NCBI GenBank assembly: GCA_934218695.1
Contig: CAKQDA010000012.1
Location: forward strand, 6,752-70,751
Reading direction: 5' to 3'
Origin: an uncultured Succinivibrio sp.
Lineage (GTDB): Bacteria; Pseudomonadota; Gammaproteobacteria; Enterobacterales; Succinivibrionaceae
Length of the DNA: 64,000 nt
The notes under the pieces are model-generated. The model was not told the DNA's origin and ran no database searches. It worked only from the letters and a program-made list of their open reading frames with translations. The position numbers and the translations under genes are program-made. Positions 8,823-17,316 of the stretch are shown one piece after another. Within the stretch, counting starts at the first letter, position 1. Every line of letters starts with the position of its first letter.

Positions 8823-11309
8823 CTATTTATGGTCTCTGAATATGATTTTAAGTACAGAGATTATCGTATTCTCCTTTTTTAAGGCGATTTGATTTTTTTT
8901 TAAGAGAATTTTGTACGATTTGTTAGATGAATCACTGAACATTTCTTTCATATTTGTAACGTTAGAAACATCCCACGAGCTGATATCCTGGTTAAAAGAT
9001 GTGTAAGAGAACATTCTACTCATATCAGTAACGTTAGAAACATCCCACGAGCCAATATCCTGATTAAAAGGAGTGTCAGAGAACATCCAACTCATATCAG
9101 TAACGTTAGAAACATCCCACGAGCCGATATCCTGATTAAAAGATGATTCATAGAACATATAACTCATATTAGTAACGTTAGAAACATCCCACGAGCCGAT
9201 ATCCTGATTAAAAGGAGTGTCACAGAACATCCAACTCATATATTTAACGTTAGAAACATCCCATGAGCTGATATCCTGGTTAAAAGAAGAGTTAGAGAAC
9301 ATTTCACTCATATCTGTAACGTTCGACACATTCCATGATTCAATACCAGAGAAGTCTCTTTTCTTTTCCCCTCTAAACAAAGCTCTCATATCCGCGATTT
9401 TAGATGTATCAATATCTCCAAGATAGACTTTTTTATCTTTGCAGAGTTTTAACAGTTCAGCTTTTGTCTTAGGGTGATACTTAAATTCATTTTTTGAAGG
9501 TCTATTCTTGTTTACAATTGGGTTATATGAAAACATACCTTCTATATCAGTAATATTTGAAATATCCCAAGAACTGATATCTTGGTTAAATGAAGAGTCA
9601 GCGAACATCCCACTCATATCTTTTACGTTAGAAACATCCCACGAGCCGATATTCTGATTAAAAGGTGTTCTACAGAACATTTCCTGCATATCAGTAACGT
9701 TAGAAACATCCCACGAGCCGATATCTTGATTAAAAGGAGTGTCACAGAACATCCCACTCATATATTTAACGTTAGAAACATCCCATGAGCTGATATCTTG
9801 ATTAAAAGAAGAGTTAGAGAACATTTCACTCATATATTTAACGTTAGAAACATCCCATGAGCTGATATCCTGGTTAAAAGAAGAGTTAGAGAACATTTCA
9901 CTCATATCTGTAACGTTCGACACATTCCATGATTCAATACCAGAGAAGTCTCTTTTCTTTTCCCCTCTAAACAAAGCTCTCATATCCGCGATTTTAGATG
10001 TATCAATATCTCCAAGATAGACTTTTTTATCTTTGCAGAGTTTTAACAGTTCAGCTTTTGTCTTAGGGTGATACTTAAATTCATTTTTTGAAGGTCTATT
10101 CTTGTTTACAATTGGGTTATATGAAAACATACCTTCTATATCAGTAATATTTGAAATATCCCAAGAACTGATATCTTGGTTAAATGAAGAGTCAGCGAAC
10201 ATCCCACTCATATCTTTTACGTTAGAAACATCCCACGAGCTGATATCCTGGTTAAAAGGTGAACCTGAGAACATCTCACTCATATTTTCAACGTTAGAAA
10301 CATCCCATGAGCTGATATCCTGGTTAAAAGGTGAGTTAGCGAACATCCAACTCATATTAGTAACGTTAGAAACATCCCATGAGCTGATATCCTGGTTAAA
10401 AGGTGAACCATAGAACATCCAACTCATATTAGTAACGTTAGAAACATCCCACGAGCCGATATCCTGATTAAAAGGAGTGTTATCGAACATACCATACATG
10501 TCAGTAACGTTAGAAACATCCCACGAGCCGATATCCTGATTAAAAGATGATTCATAGAACATATAACTCATATTAGTAACGTTAGAAACATTCCATGATT
10601 CAATACCAGAGAAGTCTCTTTTCTTTTCCCCTCTAAACAAAGCTCTCATATCCGTGATTTTAGAGGTATCAATATCACCAAGATAGACACGTTTATCTCT
10701 GCAGAGTTGTTCCAGCTCTTCTTTTGTCTCAGGATGGTATTTGAATTTTCTTTTAACAATTTTTTGCGCAGTTGAAATTTTCTTCTGTAATGAAGATTCC
10801 TTTGAAGCAGTAAGAACAGGCTCTTTCAAACTTTGCTCTAATTTCTTTTCTTCAACTTCTTCTTTTGTAGGGGGAGTTTTCTTTTCTAATGAAGGATCTT
10901 TTTGAGTTGTAAAATTATGATCTTTTAATCGCAGCTCCAGACACTTTTCTACAATCCCTTCTATAAAACCAGTATTTAAGGCTCCATTTGAATCAGTGAT
11001 CCCAAGTTCACTTAAACGCTGGTTTACACGCTTTTCTATGATTTTATCCAGAAGGTTGCTTACAGTGTCTTCAAGCAGGACAGCATTACTCTGATCTGCA
11101 TTATTAGTATCTGCAGTTGATTTAGGATCATTGTTAACTTTTTTATCACCAAGTTTAACTAATACATCTAATACATTATTTGGAATGCTTTTATCTGAAG
11201 AAGGAGTAATAGAGGCATCTGACGGATCAAAACATAAGTCTTCAGGTGATTTGTTTTCCTCTGTTTTATCTAATCTATCAATAGAATTTCTGTTCTGATT
11301 AACCATCAT
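8823..11309 (-). CDS. Giant DUF285 (BspA-like) repeat protein, three-module
   Basis: This 828-residue protein is the longest of the array. After the common hydrophilic N-terminus and helical linker it has three modules, each beginning YHPKTK and [31 protein letters not shown]. They carry 7, 6 and 6 repeats of 25 residues (19 in all). Two modules are copies of each other at the DNA level with a 594-bp offset, so the gene grew by tandem duplication. The end ([10 protein letters not shown]) matches the tail of two neighbours. There is no signal peptide. It is the first gene after the promoter at 11380-11408; the ATG at 11309 has an AGGT ribosome site. Confidence 0.88.
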   Translation of the reverse strand: MMVNQNRNSIDRLDKTEENKSPEDLCFDPSDASITPSSDKSIPNNVLDVLVKLGDKKVNNDPKSTADTNNADQSNAVLLEDTVSNLLDKIIEKRVNQRLSELGITDSNGALNTGFIEGIVEKCLELRLKDHNFTTQKDPSLEKKTPPTKEEVEEKKLEQSLKEPVLTASKESSLQKKISTAQKIVKRKFKYHPETKEELEQLCRDKRVYLGDIDTSKITDMRALFRGEKKRDFSGIESWNVSNVTNMSYMFYESSFNQDIGSWDVSNVTDMYGMFDNTPFNQDIGSWDVSNVTNMSWMFYGSPFNQDISSWDVSNVTNMSWMFANSPFNQDISSWDVSNVENMSEMFSGSPFNQDISSWDVSNVKDMSGMFADSSFNQDISSWDISNITDIEGMFSYNPIVNKNRPSKNEFKYHPKTKAELLKLCKDKKVYLGDIDTSKIADMRALFRGEKKRDFSGIESWNVSNVTDMSEMFSNSSFNQDISSWDVSNVKYMSEMFSNSSFNQDISSWDVSNVKYMSGMFCDTPFNQDIGSWDVSNVTDMQEMFCRTPFNQNIGSWDVSNVKDMSGMFADSSFNQDISSWDISNITDIEGMFSYNPIVNKNRPSKNEFKYHPKTKAELLKLCKDKKVYLGDIDTSKIADMRALFRGEKKRDFSGIESWNVSNVTDMSEMFSNSSFNQDISSWDVSNVKYMSWMFCDTPFNQDIGSWDVSNVTNMSYMFYESSFNQDIGSWDVSNVTDMSWMFSDTPFNQDIGSWDVSNVTDMSRMFSYTSFNQDISSWDVSNVTNMKEMFSDSSNKSYKILLKKNQIALKKENTIISVLKIIFRDHK
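9235..9646. repeat. First copy of a 594-bp-offset tandem duplication in a DUF285 gene
   Basis: This stretch and 9829-10240 appear identical base for base; they diverge after the shared CACGAGC (C versus T). The offset is 594 bp, equal to 198 codons, so the frame is kept. Confidence 0.85.
9829..10240. repeat. Second copy of the 594-bp-offset tandem duplication
   Basis: Partner of 9235-9646. The near absence of differences implies a recent duplication or ongoing gene conversion. Confidence 0.85.
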
Positions 11310-11379
11310 TTGTACCTGCTATTTAAAAGAAAACTGAATCAATTTGATCTTGCAGGAGTTTACTTTGTTTTAAACTCAA

Positions 11380-11408
11380 ATAGTAATGAAATTATCACAG
11401 AACGGCAA
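11380..11408 (-). promoter_or_regulatory. Sigma-70-like promoter of the DUF285 array (copy 1)
   Basis: On the minus strand TTGCCG and TACTAT are separated by exactly 17 bp, about 70 bp upstream of the ATG at 11309. The same ~115-bp block (11310-11424) recurs in front of the gene at 15609 with only a few changes, so the promoter was copied with the gene. Confidence 0.6.
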
Positions 11409-11429
11409 ATCTATACTAATTTTGTATGG

Positions 11430-11470
11430 CCAATCCACAACTTGACAGATGTCACAAAGTTGTAAATTGG
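11430..11470. repeat. Imperfect inverted repeat at the edge of the transposase insertion
   Basis: CCAATCCACAACTT pairs with AAGTTGTAAATTGG at 12 of 14 positions around a 13-nt loop. It begins just where the duplicated promoter block ends, so it may be one edge of the ISAs1-type element. No matching end is evident at 13035-13210. Confidence 0.45.
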
Positions 11471-11579
11471 TCAAATTTAAAATTAATCAGTTAGTTAAAA
11501 CACTAACTTTGCTCTTTCAAAATGTGATTCAGAGATCAAAACTGTTCTGAGAACAATTAATATTCTTTGTATGTAACAA

Positions 11580-13034
11580 ATGAACCAGTATAAGAATATC
11601 AGTATGTCAGATAGTAAAGATACCTCAATAGATTTAAAGTCAAATGAAGCCTGTTTCCTACAGAGACTGGTCGAATTGAATTTAAAGAGAAACACTTCTC
11701 TTATCGTCTATACTCTGTATACCATTGTCACTGTAATTATCCTTGCCAGAATGGCTGGGTGTAATAACAGCTAAACACAGATACTGTTCTGGCAGAAAAA
11801 CAAAAAGTAGCTTCAGTCTTTAATCTATGGTTTAGGAGATGAGGTTCCATCAGAGCAGACCATAAGAAGAGTGGTTGCACTGGTAAAAGCAGATGAAACA
11901 GTAAAGTTTCTTTCTGAGTATTTTGTCTTCCATAGAGAGAACATCTTAAAACTTCTAGGCTCAGTTCCATTAGCTCAAAGAGAGGTAATAGCTGGTGACG
12001 GACAGAACATAAGAGCCACAAGAAGCTCTAAAGACGGTAATGACTCGAGAAAGAACGGTGGCTATGATGTAGTATCACTATTCTCATCCACATACGGTGT
12101 AACCTTATGTCAGAGAACTGTAGATAAAAAGAACAATGAAGCTTTAGCCATTATGGAGATGATTAAGGATTTAAACCTTGCAAACTCCATTCTCACCTGG
12201 GATGCCATCAACACAAGAGCTGCAACACTTAAAGCTGTGCCTGAAGCTAATGCAGACTTTCTGGTCTGTCTTAAATTCAATCAGGGATATCTGTATGAAG
12301 AAGTCTGTGACTCCTTTACCTTTGCAGATGCTGACAGATATTTAGGTGAAGTCTTAAGCTCCAAAAAAGTTTCATCTGACCATGGACGTATTGAGGAAAA
12401 GGAAATCACTATCCTTGATGCAGAGCGTGGTCTGTCGAAAGAAATGCAGCGTAAATGGCCTTACATTAAAAGTCTTATCAGAGTTAACACCACAAGAACT
12501 TATAAATGCTCAGGTGTCTCCAATGCAGATGATGTAGGGAGCAGATACTTTATCACTGACGGTCTTGATAAGAGTTTTCCCGACACCATACAGGACATCA
12601 TTCTTGCAAGATGGCAGATTGAATCAAGACACTGGGTTATTGATGTTGCCTTTGACCAGGACAGACTTCCTTTACGTAACCAGGATTACATCAGAAACTC
12701 CACTGTCTATACCAAAATGGCATGTAACGTTTTAAGTTACATCAGAGACAATGTTCCTCTGTATCAATCCAAGCCATGGTCATTTGACAGTCTGCAGATG
12801 TTAGCATCTGATGTTGAGTACGGCTTTATGTTCCTTAAAGCTTTCTTTACTCAGGATATGTCTGAAATGGAAAACGATGAAAGATTCATCGGTCTATTTT
12901 ACAAAGAGCCTGAACCTACAGGTAATGATGTCCCAGACAACCTTGAAGTAAACGGCTTTGAGAACACTATCAGTGCCGATACTCCTTTAGGTAGGTTTGC
13001 AAGAACCCGCAAAAAGATTAAAGGTAAGCGTTAA
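11580..13034 (+). pseudogene. ISAs1-family (H-repeat type) transposase with two stop codons
   Basis: The frame runs from the ATG at 11580 to 13034 apart from TAA at 11772-11774 and TAG at 11808-11810. The second sits where a tryptophan (TGG) would fit. Between and after the stops the protein continues in the same frame (LGDEVPSEQTIRRVVALV). Family features follow in order: GDGQNIRATRSS (first catalytic Asp), DKKNNEA, LTWDAINT (second Asp), LVCLKFNQGYL, and the E-containing RWQIESRHWVIDVAFDQD block. Restored length would be about 484 residues. Terminal repeats are not obvious. The element separates the two DUF285 gene groups. Confidence 0.82.
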
Positions 13035-13209
13035 CTGAACAGTTTTTTACTGAATTACATTTTGAAAGAACAAGCCTATGTTGTTAAGACACAGGCACTT
13101 TGTGCTGGCTGTATAAAAACAGCCTAAATTTACATACAGAAAACTCTGCTAAAACGGATTAAATTCTGCTAAAACACGTTTGTGATTAAGATCAGATCGT
13201 GTTGGCGCT

Positions 13210-13510
13210 ATATATCATTAAAGCTCCATTATTGTGAGTTGGCAGGTTATTTTAGGAGTTTAAATCCTATTCCTAAGATACCTTCTCTTTTCAGACAGCC
13301 ATCAGGTAGAGCATCACTGTGTACTTCAAAATATTTTAGACTGTGATGAAAATAGCCCAAAGAGTCTTGATCTTACGCATGAAGCTACTTAAAAACATGG
13401 ATCACAAATGGTAGCAACATGAATGAGTATCAATATTCGAGCTAATATAGTCTACTAAATAATGCTTCCTTATCACCATTCGGTACAACCCATGAGCTGA
13501 TATCCTGGTT
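13210..13510. repeat. Right copy of the ~310-bp direct repeat
   Basis: Partner of 3345-3655, again downstream of a DUF285 gene. The stretch 13035-13441 otherwise contains only the end of the transposase element, including a GGCTGT/ACAGCC hairpin at 13107-13124 and two TCTGCTAAAAC copies near 13146 and 13167, and no gene. Confidence 0.85.
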
Positions 13511-14158
13511 AAAAGATGAGTCTGAGAACATCCATCTCATATCAGTAACTTTAGAAACATCCCATAATTCAATACCAGAAAAATCTCTGCTGTACTTGAT
13601 TTCATCATTTCCTATAAATAGTTTACTCATATCAGTGATTTTCGAGGTATCAATATCCCCAAGATAGACACTTTTATTTCTGCAGAGTTTTAACAGCTCT
13701 TCTTTTGTCTCAGGTTGGTATTTGAATTTTCTTTTAACAATTTCCTTTGAAACAGTAATATTAGGAGCTTTCAAACTTTGTTTCGAGTTCTTTTTTTCAA
13801 TTTCTTCTATAGAACTCTTATTTAAAGAGCCATTTGAATCAGTAATTCCAAGTTCATTTAAACGCTGGTTTACACGCTTTTCTATGATTTTATCCAGAAG
13901 GTTACTTACAGTGTCTTCTAGCAGTAGAGCATTACTTTGATCTGTATTATTAGTATCAGCAGTAGATTTAGGATCATTGTTAACCTTTTTATCACCAAGT
14001 TTAACTAATACATCCAACACATTATTAGGAATGCTTTTATCTGAAGAAGGCGTAATAGAGGCATCTGACGGATCAAAACATAAGTCATCAGGTGATTTCT
14101 TGTTTACCTCTGTTTTATCTAATCCATCAAGCGTATTTCTGTTCTGATTAACCATCAT
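13442..14158 (-). CDS. Short DUF285-type protein with a contracted repeat array
   Basis: This protein of about 238 residues is a close paralogue of the amber-interrupted gene at 3576-4820. It has the same N-terminus, helical linker and [17 protein letters not shown] entry module, and the same [13 protein letters not shown] end. It retains only one WDVSKVTDM repeat before that end, against eight in the paralogue, so seven 75-bp units were lost or gained. The ATG at 14158 (MMVNQ) has an AGTGAGAC site; the GTG three codons upstream is the alternative. The gene follows the next one by 47 bases. It has no signal peptide; function is unknown. Confidence 0.75.
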   Translation of the reverse strand: MMVNQNRNTLDGLDKTEVNKKSPDDLCFDPSDASITPSSDKSIPNNVLDVLVKLGDKKVNNDPKSTADTNNTDQSNALLLEDTVSNLLDKIIEKRVNQRLNELGITDSNGSLNKSSIEEIEKKNSKQSLKAPNITVSKEIVKRKFKYQPETKEELLKLCRNKSVYLGDIDTSKITDMSKLFIGNDEIKYSRDFSGIELWDVSKVTDMRWMFSDSSFNQDISSWVVPNGDKEALFSRLY

Positions 14159-14205
14159 TTGTCTCACTTTGCAAAATATAAAAAAATATCAGCACTGGCA
14201 AATAT

Positions 14206-15609
14206 CTATTCATGGTCTCTGAATATGCTTTTAAGTACAGAGATTATCGTATTCTCCTTTTTTTGGCCCGATTGATTTTTTCTTATGGGCTTATTGTATG
14301 ATTCGATTTTTGAGTCTCTAAACATACCAATCACATTTGTGAATTTAGAAATATTCCAAGAACTTATATCCTGGTTAAATGAAGAGTCAGCGAACATCCC
14401 ACTCATATCTTTTACGTTAGAAACATCCCATGAGCTGATATTCTGGTTAAAAGGTGAATATGAGAACATCCCACTCATATCTTTTACGTTAGAAACATCC
14501 CATGAGCTGATATCTTGGTTAAAAGATGAGTTTGAGAACATCACACTCATATCTTTTACGTTAGAAACATCCCATGAGCTGATATCCTGGTTAAAAGATG
14601 AGTTATAAAACATACAACTCATATTTTTAACATTAGAAACATCCCAAGAGCTGATATCCTGGTTAAAAGGTGAACATGAGAACATCCCACTCATATCTTT
14701 TACGTTAGAAACATCCCAAGCACTAATATCCTGATTAAAAGATGATCCAGAGAACATACTGCTCATATTTTCAACGTTAGAAACATCCCATGATTCTATA
14801 CCAGAGAAATCTCTTCTGTACTTGATTCCTCTAAATAGATCACTCATATCCGTGATTTTTGAGGTATCAATATCACCAAGATAGACACTTTCATCTCTGC
14901 AGAGTTTTAACAGCTCTTCTTTTGTCTCAGGATGGTATTTGAATTTTCTTTTAACCTTTTCTTTTGCAACTGAAGTTTTTTTCTTTAAAGAAGAATTTTT
15001 TGGAGCAGTAATATCAGGGGCTTTCAAGCTTTGATCCAAGCTCTTTTCTTCAAAAGCTTCTTTTACAGGGGGAGTTTTCTTTTCTAAGGAAGACAACTTT
15101 GATCCTGTAATATCAGGAGCTTTCAAACTTTGTTTAGAGCTCTTTTCTTCAACTGTTTCTTTTGAAAGTGTAGTTTTCTTTTCTAATGAAGGATCTTTTT
15201 GAGTTTTAATATCATGATCTTTTAATCGCAGCTCCAGACACTTTTCTACAATCCCTTCTATAAAACCAGTATTTAAGGCTCCATTTGAATCAGTGATCCC
15301 AAGTTCACTTAAACGCTGGTTTACACGCTTTTCTATGATTTTATCCAGAAGGTTGCTTACAGTGTCTTCTAGCAGGACAGCATTACTTTGATCTGTATTA
15401 TTAGTATCAGCAGTAGCTCTTGGGGCATTGTTAACCTTTTTATCACCAAGTTTAACTAATACATCCAACACATTATTAGGAATGCTTTTATCTGAAGAAG
15501 GAGTAATAGAGGCATCTGACGGATCAAAACATAAGTCTACAGGAGAATTGTTATTAGCTTCAGTTTTTTCTAATCCATCAATTGTATTTCTGTTCTGATC
15601 AACCATCAT
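14206..15609 (-). CDS. DUF285 (BspA-like) repeat protein
   Basis: This 467-residue first gene of the right-hand pair has the common N-terminus, a linker with two near-identical SSLEKKT/KAPDIT units, one entry module and seven 25-residue repeats, four of them almost identical ([13 protein letters not shown]). Its C-terminus (KFTNVIGMFRDSKIESYNK through IFRDHE) is identical to that of 4868-6238, so the two are recent duplicates with different repeat numbers. No signal peptide is present. The duplicated promoter block lies immediately upstream. The ATG at 15609 has a GCAGGTACAA ribosome site. Confidence 0.87.
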   Translation of the reverse strand: MMVDQNRNTIDGLEKTEANNNSPVDLCFDPSDASITPSSDKSIPNNVLDVLVKLGDKKVNNAPRATADTNNTDQSNAVLLEDTVSNLLDKIIEKRVNQRLSELGITDSNGALNTGFIEGIVEKCLELRLKDHDIKTQKDPSLEKKTTLSKETVEEKSSKQSLKAPDITGSKLSSLEKKTPPVKEAFEEKSLDQSLKAPDITAPKNSSLKKKTSVAKEKVKRKFKYHPETKEELLKLCRDESVYLGDIDTSKITDMSDLFRGIKYRRDFSGIESWDVSNVENMSSMFSGSSFNQDISAWDVSNVKDMSGMFSCSPFNQDISSWDVSNVKNMSCMFYNSSFNQDISSWDVSNVKDMSVMFSNSSFNQDISSWDVSNVKDMSGMFSYSPFNQNISSWDVSNVKDMSGMFADSSFNQDISSWNISKFTNVIGMFRDSKIESYNKPIRKNQSGQKKENTIISVLKSIFRDHE

Positions 15610-15678
15610 TTGTACCTGCTATTTAAAATAAACTGTATCAATTTGATCCTGCAGGAGTTTACTTTGTTTTAAACTCAA

Positions 15679-15707
15679 ATAGTAATGAAACTATCACAGA
15701 ACGGCAA
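15679..15707 (-). promoter_or_regulatory. Sigma-70-like promoter of the DUF285 array (copy 2)
   Basis: TTGCCG and TACTAT are spaced by 17 bp on the minus strand, as in copy 1 at 11380-11408. Homology with the first copy ends right after CTATACTAATTTTG (about 15724 and 11424). Confidence 0.6.
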
Positions 15708-15800
15708 ATCTATACTAATTTTGCCAGCAGTCCATATCTATAAAGCTCTGGTAGTATAATAATTGAAGTGAATTCACATATTTGTTGTGTGCGTTTACTT

Positions 15801-15806
15801 TATAAT
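15801..15806 (+). promoter_or_regulatory. Possible -10 element of the six-gene operon
   Basis: A consensus TATAAT lies 52 bp before the ATG at 15858; a second TATAAT is at 15755-15760. Neither has a convincing -35 box at 16-18 bp, so an activator or alternative sigma factor may be needed. Confidence 0.35.
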
Positions 15807-15857
15807 GACAGGTAAAGCATAATTCTAAAGATTACCAGTTAAAACAATATACAAGTT

Positions 15858-17315
15858 ATGAACCTGAAGAAGTATCTGACATCGTTTTTCATTGTAAGTT
15901 TATTTCTATCATCAGCACCTGCTGAGGCTGCAAAACTGTCAACAGCTCCTGCAGATTTAAGTCCAAAAGTATTCAATCCTAAACCAATGCCGGATGATCT
16001 GGTGTTACCTCTGCCTTGTAACAGCAAAGACTACTTTATTGTCTTTAGAAAGGTTTATACAAATGATGCTAAGGATACTGATATAACACACAGCTGCACT
16101 TTTACAGAAGGTTCATCTGACGATAGCAGAGCCCTGATGCAGTCAGAGCGTCAGTGTGCTGTCAGAGGTGGTTTTAAGGATGAAAAAGGCTATTTCTTCT
16201 ACATCCAGAAATATGAGATGACAAAAGGTCAGGCAGATGCAATTAAGGATGGCAAATGTAAGGCAACCCCTTCAAAGACCGATGCTCTGCCAAAGGTTAA
16301 CATCAGTTTTGCCGATGCTCAAAAGGTTGCAGAAGCCTTCTCAGATTATCTGCAGTCTATCCCTGAAACACCTTCAATGGGTAAGGAGAAAGCCAACGCC
16401 ACACTGCCTGTAGAATGTTTCTGGTCTTTTGCTCAAAGAGGTGGACTTGCTGTAAGTAAGAAGGATCTGGAAGCTCAACGACCTGTACTGCCAGGAAAAC
16501 TGCAGATGAAGGATTATGCCTGGTTCTACGGAGCAGACAGCTCAAACGGCAGGTTACAGCTTATAGGCCGTAAAAGTCCTAATGCACTCGGTCTGTTTGA
16601 TATGCTTGGCAATGCACAGGAGTATATGCTAGAAGCCTTTCAGGCAACAGGTATTGAGGGTCTGGCAGGACAGAGAGGTGGCAGTACCGTAAGAGGCGGC
16701 AGCTATCTTACAAATGAAAGTGAGCTTTCAAGCTCACTTAGAAGTGAAAAGAAAAGATATACCAACAACAAGCCTACTGTATCAAAAGACACAGGTTTCA
16801 GACTGATGCTAAATGTGTCAGTAACTCAGGATATGGCTCACCAGAAGGAAGCCACTCAGACTCTTCTACAAAAGAGGGCAATCTTCCTTTCAAGAAAAGA
16901 CAAACTGACAAAAATGAAAAATGAATCCTCTGATCCTAAGCTTACAGCAAAGTACGAGGAGGAAATAAAAAAGCTTGAGCAGGAACTTCTTGAGCTTGAG
17001 ACAGCTTCAAAGGACAGCGGTGCTGTAATAGAAAAGCTCAAAAATGAGAATAAATCACTGAACAGGCGAAATCTTGAGAGTAAGACAAAGAGCACTCCTG
17101 CTCAGATCTTTTTATATTCTTCATTAAGTGTGGTTACACTTGTAGCTTTAGTACTGCTACTGCTTTTTATAATCTCAAAAAGAGCAAAAGCACTTCAGAA
17201 CAGAAGTAAACTGCTGCTAGAAAACGAGGAAAAGGCATATGCAGACTATGAAAGCTCCAATGTCCAAAAGAAACCAAAGAGCAGATTCAGTAAAGGCTTT
17301 GTAGACAAGCAGTAA
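15858..17315 (+). CDS. Periplasmic FGE/SUMF1-fold protein with C-terminal membrane anchor
   Basis: This 485-residue first gene of the operon has an N-terminal signal peptide (residues 1-25, ending AEA). A formylglycine-generating-enzyme-like domain follows (about 95-315) with the expected blocks: QKYEMTKGQ, NISFADAQK, LPVECFWSFAQRGG, NALGLFDMLGNAQEY, VRGGSY and DTGFRLML. A coiled coil (about 330-400), one transmembrane helix (about 417-439) and a basic cytoplasmic tail come next. The cysteine pair that catalytic FGEs carry after RGGSW is absent (the segment reads YLTNESELSSSLRSEKKRY), so it is probably a binding module, not a sulfatase modifier. The next ATG is one base past the stop. Confidence 0.75.
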   Translation: MNLKKYLTSFFIVSLFLSSAPAEAAKLSTAPADLSPKVFNPKPMPDDLVLPLPCNSKDYFIVFRKVYTNDAKDTDITHSCTFTEGSSDDSRALMQSERQCAVRGGFKDEKGYFFYIQKYEMTKGQADAIKDGKCKATPSKTDALPKVNISFADAQKVAEAFSDYLQSIPETPSMGKEKANATLPVECFWSFAQRGGLAVSKKDLEAQRPVLPGKLQMKDYAWFYGADSSNGRLQLIGRKSPNALGLFDMLGNAQEYMLEAFQATGIEGLAGQRGGSTVRGGSYLTNESELSSSLRSEKKRYTNNKPTVSKDTGFRLMLNVSVTQDMAHQKEATQTLLQKRAIFLSRKDKLTKMKNESSDPKLTAKYEEEIKKLEQELLELETASKDSGAVIEKLKNENKSLNRRNLESKTKSTPAQIFLYSSLSVVTLVALVLLLLFIISKRAKALQNRSKLLLENEEKAYADYESSNVQKKPKSRFSKGFVDKQ

Positions 17316-17316
17316 A

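Noticed and set aside
3576..11309. Regular 75-bp direct repeats as a CRISPR array
   Set aside because: The units are in-frame coding repeats of DUF285 proteins, differ by substitutions throughout, and lack unique spacers or cas genes.
11495..11695. Minus-strand 66-codon frame
   Set aside because: It is antisense to the 5' part of the ISAs1-type transposase, with no independent support.
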